Source: Alphaproteobacteria bacterium
GTDB lineage: Bacteria; Pseudomonadota; Alphaproteobacteria; Micavibrionales; Micavibrionaceae
Assembly (NCBI GenBank): GCA_016699735.1
Contig: CP065008.1
Location: forward strand, 1,302,001 to 1,366,000
Direction: 5' to 3'
Length of the DNA: 64,000 nt
Part shown: one piece after another, positions 59,372-64,000 of the stretch
Position numbering within the stretch: the first letter of the stretch is position 1
How the letters are laid out: every line of letters begins with the position of its first letter
Position numbers and translations under genes: made by a program
The notes under the pieces: model-generated
Told to the model about the DNA's origin: nothing
The model's input: the letters and a program-made list of their open reading frames with translations, nothing else
Databases searched by the model: none

Positions 59372-60136
59372 ATGAAAAAATTTTTATTTCTTACCAAGTG
59401 TTTTTGTACGCTGTTAATTCTAAGCTCTAATGCACAAGCCAAGAGCAACAATGAACATATCTTAAGCTGCATAAATCCTATCGGCCACCATTTATATTTC
59501 GAAGAATATAAATGCCCGGTTGGCGGGGAAACATTTCAGGCTTTAACCCTGGGGGTGCATTCCACATACGGCATGTATTTAGATTTAAAGCCAATATCCT
59601 ATATGGATATGTCCACACCTGTACCTGTTTGTCCGTCCAACGGCTTCGTAATTTTCAAAGAAAATTTTTCGAAAGAGGAATTAGATAAAATCAAAATAAT
59701 AATTAAGTCCGAAACATATAAGAAAATTTTTAAAGAAAAAAACGCTAGCAACTACCTCTACTATAATCTTGCAAAAGAAATCAAAGACCCAGATATAGAT
59801 TTATGGTGGGTGTTGCTGAAAGCGACGTGGGAGGCAGACTCATGCGGAAATCGCGAACTCTACAAAAAGTATGCCCAAGAAACTATTGAGGTAGCAGAGA
59901 AAGAATTAACCAAAGCAAAAAAGGAAGACCAAAATTATTGGATGTTAAGCCTTATAATACCTGAGCTTTACAGGAGGACAGGTGACTTTGAGCAAGCTCA
60001 AATTTGGGCAAAAAAAATTGATACCAGCCTAATGCCAGAAAGCAACTATAAGGACTATATGAAATTGGCATATAAACTACTCAAAAAATCAATCAAGAAA
60101 AAAAACTTGGAACCAGTACCCGTGGAAGAAAAATAA
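59372..60136 (+). CDS. Exported protein with DUF2225-like, cysteine-degenerate region
   Basis: A 254-residue protein following the methyltransferase by 4 bases. GGAGG precedes the ATG at 59372. It has a signal peptide (MKKFLFLTKCFCTLLILSS, cleavage near NAQAKS). Residues 42-95 read YKCPVGGETFQAL and then VCPSNGFVIFKENFSKEELD, like the CP-C...CP-CG arrangement of DUF2225, but two of the four Cys are Gly/Ser-substituted. The C-terminal half is helical (TPR-like). It is strongly AT-rich compared with the upstream gene. Function unknown. Confidence 0.68.
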   Translation: MKKFLFLTKCFCTLLILSSNAQAKSNNEHILSCINPIGHHLYFEEYKCPVGGETFQALTLGVHSTYGMYLDLKPISYMDMSTPVPVCPSNGFVIFKENFSKEELDKIKIIIKSETYKKIFKEKNASNYLYYNLAKEIKDPDIDLWWVLLKATWEADSCGNRELYKKYAQETIEVAEKELTKAKKEDQNYWMLSLIIPELYRRTGDFEQAQIWAKKIDTSLMPESNYKDYMKLAYKLLKKSIKKKNLEPVPVEEK

Positions 60137-60201
60137 TAATTAGTATTCAGCTCTAAAGAAAAAATTGTACTCAGTTGCAAGGTTTGAAATATAAACATAA
60201 C

Positions 60202-60213
60202 ACGCACCGGGCT
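60202..60213 (+). repeat. Direct repeat ACGCACCGGGCT, copy 1 (in the lipoprotein leader)
   Basis: Copy 2 is at 60688-60699, so the 12-base string brackets the lipoprotein gene. This copy is 11 bases upstream of its ATG. The inverse complement is the arm at 60727-60737. Confidence 0.8.
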
Positions 60214-60224
60214 AGAGAGTTAAA

Positions 60225-60677
60225 ATGAAACGGTTAATAATTTTGCTCGCATCTTCGATCTTCTTGTCCGGCTGCAATCCCTTTGATCCGCTGCTGCTGG
60301 AAACGACTCTCCCGAATGGTTACGTGTTCTCGTCTAACGGCGGTTACGAAGGCTATATATATTCAAATGATCCGTCCAAAGACGAAAAAATCGGCGATTA
60401 CTTTAAGATTTTTAGCGTTAACCCTGAAGATGTTTACGGCGACCACGAAGCCTGGTGCTATGAATTTGCGTGGGAAGGAGAATACGTTATCTGCAGATAC
60501 GTCCGCACGAACCTCAAAACCGGAAAAGGCTGGGAGGGATATTTCGTTCTGAATACAATTACTACGGATGTGAAACTGATGAAAAAATTCGAAGCGCAGT
60601 ATTTCTGGCAAAAAAAGTTTAAAAAACCCCTGCCGGAAATGTACAACCGCTATTTTTGGTATACAAAGAAAGTATAA
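60225..60677 (+). CDS. Lipoprotein of unknown function
   Basis: A 150-residue protein with a lipobox: MKRLIILLASSIFLSGCNPF, in which the Cys17 would be lipidated. The mature part is rich in Tyr, Phe, Trp and Asp (for example EAWCYEFAWEGEYVICRYVR), suggesting a compact beta domain. GAGAG precedes the ATG. Its leader holds the direct repeat at 60202-60213, which is repeated after the gene. A structured segment follows at 60686. Family not recognised. Confidence 0.75.
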   Translation: MKRLIILLASSIFLSGCNPFDPLLLETTLPNGYVFSSNGGYEGYIYSNDPSKDEKIGDYFKIFSVNPEDVYGDHEAWCYEFAWEGEYVICRYVRTNLKTGKGWEGYFVLNTITTDVKLMKKFEAQYFWQKKFKKPLPEMYNRYFWYTKKV

Positions 60678-60678
60678 T

Positions 60679-60738
60679 AAAAAAAGGACGCACCGGGCTG
60701 GTCGGTCAGGACCCTTGGAGAGAGAACCCGGTGCGTCC
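60679..60738 (-). terminator. Strong intrinsic terminator, long loop
   Basis: GGACGCACCGGG (60686-60697) and CCCGGTGCGTCC (60727-60738) form a perfect 12-bp stem with a 29-base loop. On the minus strand seven T residues follow (60685 to 60679), so transcripts from the flgE side would end here. It may also end the plus-strand lipoprotein message. Confidence 0.8.
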
Positions 60739-60739
60739 C

Positions 60740-60860
60740 GGCTGCGGTTTAAATACCGGAGTATGTTGCCCCGCAGTTTGGAAACGCAGCCCCGATGGTT
60801 AGGGATGCCGGGTAGCGTCGCTCGGAGCCGGTTTCCAGATACTTTAATTACACAGAATTC
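60740..60860 (-). ncRNA. Highly structured segment with competing stems, candidate ncRNA or 3' leader of flgE
   Basis: Just before the 60679-60738 terminator (minus sense), GGCTGCG (60740-60746) can pair with CGCAGCC (60785-60791), while CTGCGG (60742-60747) can instead pair with CCGCAG (60771-60776). The two pairings exclude each other, a riboswitch-like property. Further GC-rich inverted pieces (CCGG...CCGG, AGCG-T-CGCT) follow to about 60830. No gene is seen. The flgE stop is at 60951, so it may be flgE 3' UTR. Confidence 0.4.
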
Positions 60861-60865
60861 ACAGC

Positions 60866-60928
60866 ATACCCGTGTAAACGGGTATCCACCCTTCTAAAGA
60901 GACGAGGGATTCCCGCTGGCGCGGGAAT
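60866..60928. repeat. REP-like pair of short hairpins
   Basis: ATACCCGT-GTAA-ACGGGTAT (60866-60885) and ATTCCCGC-TGGC-GCGGGAAT (60909-60928) are two perfect 8-bp hairpins in tandem, of the kind seen in repetitive extragenic palindromes of many proteobacteria. They lie just after the flgE stop and could protect its 3' end. Confidence 0.8.
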
Positions 60929-60950
60929 ACCGCCAATTTCAAATCAGGCC

Positions 60951-62684
60951 TTACCGCAGTTGCAGGAGTTCCTGCGTCATCTGGTCCACGGTGTTGATGA
61001 CCTTCGTTCCTGCCGAATAGGCGCGCTGCGCGATAATCAGCTGCGCGAACTCGTCGGCAAGGTCCACGTTGGAGTTTTCCAGCGTGGACGGCTCGAAGAA
61101 TCCCGCGCCGCCCGTTCCGGCCTCGCGCAAGTTTTCCTCGCCCGAACCTTCGGTTTCCGTATAGGCCGTTCCCGAAACCTCGCGCAGCCCGTTCGCGTTC
61201 GAGAACGTCACGAGCGGCAGCTTGTACAGCCGCGTCGTCGCGCCGTTGGAGAACTGGGCGATCACGAACCCGTCGCGGTCGATCTGCACCCCGGTCCGCA
61301 AACCAAGCTCTGCGCCGTTCTGGTCGGAGAAGAGAACCGTGTAATCGCTGGAGAACTGCGAGAAGCTGCCGATATCGATATCGATGGTCTGCAATTCCGA
61401 TCCGTTCCCCCAGTTAATGTTGTCCAGTTCGATATCCGTGTTGCTCGCATTGTCGGCCAGCGCGTTGATCGTGCCGTCGCCGTTGAAGTTGAGCAGCCCG
61501 ACGGACAGTTCGTTATTGTTCGGGTCGATGATCCGCACCTGCCACCAGCCCCGTGGGTTATAGGTTGGATCGCCGGGAAGGAATTGCAGCGCCGGGAAAT
61601 CGCCCGTGCTGTAGGGCGGGGAATCCGCAAACGTACCGTTCGAATAATTGCCGGACGTGCCGATATCATCCGAGGTATAAGTGCCCGCCGTCAGCCCCAG
61701 AACCGTCATCGGCGTCCCCACGGTGTTGGCCAGAGTAATAGTCTCCGTACCGGCCGTGAAATCGTTGTTCTGGATGACGAGTTCCCCGTCATTGCCCAAA
61801 AACGCGTTGGCGTCGGCCAGGTTGGTGTTGATCGCGTTAATGATCTCCCCGATCGTGTTCACCCCGATCGCGCCGCCGCCGACCGCGCCGCCATCATTGA
61901 CCTCAAGCGTGATTGTGGTCGTGCCGTCATTGACCGTGAAACGGTTGCCGTCGGTAAGACCAAGATCGGCCACCAACTCGTCCGCAGCCGTCTGGCCCGA
62001 GATGCTGGAAAAGGCGGTCGCCTGCGGGCCGTAGGTCTTGACGTACTGGAAGGTCATGGTCTGCCCGTTGCCCAGCGTGTCGAACACCGTCAGACCCCGC
62101 GTGAAGTCGGGCGCAGCCGTGAGTGCGGAAGCAAAACTCGTATCCACTTCCCCGGCGTCAAGGTTGATCGAAAGCTCTGCCGAGGTCGTCGGCCGCGTCA
62201 GTCCGCCCAGAAACGCCACGTCGATGGGCACAAGGGAGTCAAGATCCCCCTGGTTGGCCGGAAGGTTGCCGTTCGTATCCAGCTGCCAACCGTACAGGAA
62301 GAATCCCGCAGAGTTTTTCAAAAGCCCCTGCGAGTCCTCGCTGAACTGCCCGTTCCGCGTATAGAGGAATTCAGACAGGGATGTATCGAGGGAATCCCGC
62401 TTGACCGGAAAGAACCCCGAGCCGGAGATCGACGCGTCGGTTGCAGATTCAGACTGCGAGATCGGCCCCTGCTGCGTCACACGCTGGATCCTGTTCGCCG
62501 TCACCGTACCGGGCGAATACCGCGAGGTGTTCGTCGCCGTGGTGACAAGACTGAAGAACGACGCCTCCGACCGCTTGAACCCGGTCGTGTTGATATTGGC
62601 GATGTTGTTCGAGATGATCGCCGTTTTCTGCGACTGTGCCGCGAGGGCGGACACGCCTGTAAACAAAGCTCCGAACAGTCCCAT
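60951..62684 (-). CDS. flgE: Flagellar hook protein FlgE
   Basis: FlgE polymerises into the hook. The 577-residue protein begins MGLFGALFTGVSALAAQSQ and SNNIANINTTGFKRSEASFF, the rod/hook family N-terminal block, and ends with FAQLIIAQRAYSAGTKVINT and DQMTQELLQL. The variable central domain is large, as in alphaproteobacterial FlgE. It follows flgD on the minus strand (46 bases). Confidence 0.94.
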   Translation of the reverse strand: MGLFGALFTGVSALAAQSQKTAIISNNIANINTTGFKRSEASFFSLVTTATNTSRYSPGTVTANRIQRVTQQGPISQSESATDASISGSGFFPVKRDSLDTSLSEFLYTRNGQFSEDSQGLLKNSAGFFLYGWQLDTNGNLPANQGDLDSLVPIDVAFLGGLTRPTTSAELSINLDAGEVDTSFASALTAAPDFTRGLTVFDTLGNGQTMTFQYVKTYGPQATAFSSISGQTAADELVADLGLTDGNRFTVNDGTTTITLEVNDGGAVGGGAIGVNTIGEIINAINTNLADANAFLGNDGELVIQNNDFTAGTETITLANTVGTPMTVLGLTAGTYTSDDIGTSGNYSNGTFADSPPYSTGDFPALQFLPGDPTYNPRGWWQVRIIDPNNNELSVGLLNFNGDGTINALADNASNTDIELDNINWGNGSELQTIDIDIGSFSQFSSDYTVLFSDQNGAELGLRTGVQIDRDGFVIAQFSNGATTRLYKLPLVTFSNANGLREVSGTAYTETEGSGEENLREAGTGGAGFFEPSTLENSNVDLADEFAQLIIAQRAYSAGTKVINTVDQMTQELLQLR

Positions 62685-62729
62685 ATTAGTTCTCCTTACG
62701 CTGGTTAAAGGGGTTGAGTGTTGTCATCT

Positions 62730-63416
62730 TTATGCGCCCGTAGTTGTAGGTTTCGGGGTTTGAACATTAATGATGTTGGCGATGGAAACGGCGCGCTCGC
62801 CGACCAGAAGGAACGTCTGCCCGTTCTGGGTTTCGATCCCCTTGACGTTTCCGGTCACGACCGTGGAGGTCTTCAGGCTCTTGTCATCCGCATCGATGGC
62901 ATCGACCCGCACGTTATACGTTCCCGCCGGAACCGTCCCGCCGCCCTTTTTCTGGCCGTTCCACGTGAAGTTCTCGACGCCCTCATCGTCGCTGACATCC
63001 TGGCTGAACACCAGTTCCCCGTCCTCGGAGAAAATATTGATCGTCGTTTTGTTAGAGACGCCCTCAATGGCGTAATTGATCTCCACAGGCTTCGCCCCGT
63101 CGTAATACATCTCGGCGCTGAGGTAGCTCACATCCTTGCCGACATAGTTAAGCGCACTGGAAAATGAATTGCCGATTCCAAGGGAAACCAGATTATTCAG
63201 TTTCGAATTAATGTTGATTTGCTGCTCGACCCCCGCGAATTGCACGAGCTGACTGGTGAACTCGTTCGTATCGAGGGGCGAGAGCGGATCCTGATTTTGC
63301 AGCTGCGTGGTCAGAAGCTGCAGGAAATCGTCGAAATCCTCGGCGAGTTGCGAACTCGAATTCGCCGTGTTTTGCTGCGCTTGGAGGGCGTTGTTAATCG
63401 TAACGTCACTGGCCAT
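62730..63416 (-). CDS. flgD: Flagellar hook capping protein FlgD
   Basis: FlgD is the cap that assists FlgE assembly and is lost afterwards. The 228-residue protein shows DFLQLLTTQLQNQDPLSPLD and EFTSQLVQFAGVEQQI near residues 28-68, the FlgD N-terminal signature, then a Tudor/Ig-like C-domain (WNGQKKGGGTVPAGTYNVRVDA). It lies between flgE and fliK, the usual place. Confidence 0.93.
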   Translation of the reverse strand: MASDVTINNALQAQQNTANSSSQLAEDFDDFLQLLTTQLQNQDPLSPLDTNEFTSQLVQFAGVEQQININSKLNNLVSLGIGNSFSSALNYVGKDVSYLSAEMYYDGAKPVEINYAIEGVSNKTTINIFSEDGELVFSQDVSDDEGVENFTWNGQKKGGGTVPAGTYNVRVDAIDADDKSLKTSTVVTGNVKGIETQNGQTFLLVGERAVSIANIINVQTPKPTTTGA

Positions 63417-63436
63417 GAATAAAAATCCTTTTCAGC

Positions 63437-64000
63437 CTAAATCAAAGCGTTGTAGCGGACTTGTCCGGTTTCGGGATCGACCGCCCACCCGTCGGGGGAG
63501 GCAATCGTAACCACATCTTCACGCTCGCCCGAAGAGTCTCCGGACCCATGCGAACCATGTCCGCCGCTGTCTCCGCCGTCACGCCCGAAACTGTAACCGT
63601 CATCGGCCAGAGAAAATTCAAGCCCCGAGCCGTCCGCGCTTAACCCCGAATCCTGCAAGGCGCGTTCCAGAAGATGCGCGTCGCGCTGCAGAAGGTGATA
63701 GGTCTCCGGTTTTTCGATGGTCAGAACCACTTTCGCTGCATTATCTTTATTAAGGCTCATCTTGACCTCGACGCGGCCCAGCTCCGGCGGATCGAGTTGC
63801 AGGGTAATGCGTGTATCCTGTTTTTCAGGCCCAAGTTTCTGGATCGTGGCGGCCACGGTCTGCACCGCCGGATGAGCGGGCGCCGCGCCGTGTGCTTGCG
63901 TGGTGGGATTCGTCAAGGAGGCGTTCATCAGCGGGGCAGGGGAGCCGTTGGTGATCGCCCCGGTGACCGCAAGGGGGCCATTTGTGCCTGCTGGCGAAAA
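63437..64000 (-). CDS. fliK: Flagellar hook-length control protein FliK, C-terminal part
   Basis: The reading frame runs open to the right edge of the window, so the gene is cut: only its last 187 codons are seen. The C-domain has ITLQLDPPELGRVEVKMSLN and LLQRDAHLLERALQDSGLSA, the hook-length control signature. An acidic, Gly/Ser/His-rich tail follows. It is followed by flgD, the standard order. The methionine at 63928 is internal; the real start lies beyond base 64000. Confidence 0.85.
   Translation of the reverse strand, partial: FSPAGTNGPLAVTGAITNGSPAPLMNASLTNPTTQAHGAAPAHPAVQTVAATIQKLGPEKQDTRITLQLDPPELGRVEVKMSLNKDNAAKVVLTIEKPETYHLLQRDAHLLERALQDSGLSADGSGLEFSLADDGYSFGRDGGDSGGHGSHGSGDSSGEREDVVTIASPDGWAVDPETGQVRYNALI

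Noticed and set aside
60202..60860. c-di-GMP-type riboswitch
   Set aside because: The conserved core blocks of GEMM riboswitches were not seen despite a superficial GCACCGGGC match.
60866..60928. CRISPR array
   Set aside because: Only two hairpins of different sequence, with no repeated spacer pattern; REP-like elements explain them.

Overview
The window is a chromosomal stretch of a motile, flagellated alphaproteobacterium. The evidence is the combination of ctrA, flbT/flaF, an FlbD-type regulator, a TipF-like degenerate EAL protein and the order fliF-fliG-fliH-fliN ... flbD ... flhA ... flhF-flhG, which are alphaproteobacterial traits. The many tiny accessory membrane proteins and paralogue pairs would suit a Micavibrio-like lineage, but that placement is only a guess. 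Most genes lie on the minus strand.

Bases 1-18000 hold a partial hydrolase, the ATPase of a Yej-type peptide importer, three tandem paralogues of unknown function, and a near-complete arginine pathway read on the minus strand (argC, rtcB, argB, two DUF805-like proteins, argD, a GxxExxY protein, argF, then argG and argH further on). A plus-strand protein that looks like a stripped-down glutamyl-tRNA reductase follows argH. argA/argJ and argE are not seen.

Bases 18000-30100 hold an M20 amidohydrolase, the rest of the Yej importer (yejE, yejB, yejA) broken up by a DMT exporter, a TPR protein, a phosphatase-like protein and kdsB, then the TipF-like protein, pyrD and pgsA. Bases 30170-33600 are a duplication-prone patch: two related small unknown genes, two tandem membrane-anchored EEP-fold hydrolases and the degraded 3' end of a third copy.

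Bases 33600-64000 are flagellar. ctrA is divergent from fliI; then come fliJ, a FliK-like protein, flhG, flhF, flhA, flbD, a MotA-family protein, fliN, fliH, fliG and fliF, a FlaG-like gene, flaF, flbT, a large flagellin, a TPR-methyltransferase, flgE, flgD and a truncated fliK at the right edge. Three small plus-strand genes are slotted between consecutive minus-strand flagellar genes. TTAA-N7-TTAA motifs (CtrA consensus) precede the flagellin and lie between fliF and the FlaG-like gene, so the master regulator and likely targets sit together.

The most unusual items are the GluTR-like protein, the three tandem paralogues, rtcB and a P-loop protein embedded in the arginine operon, a membrane protein gene broken by one in-frame stop, a perfect hairpin over the yejB start codon, the TPR-methyltransferase beside flagellin, and a highly structured segment with competing stems and a strong terminator downstream of flgE.
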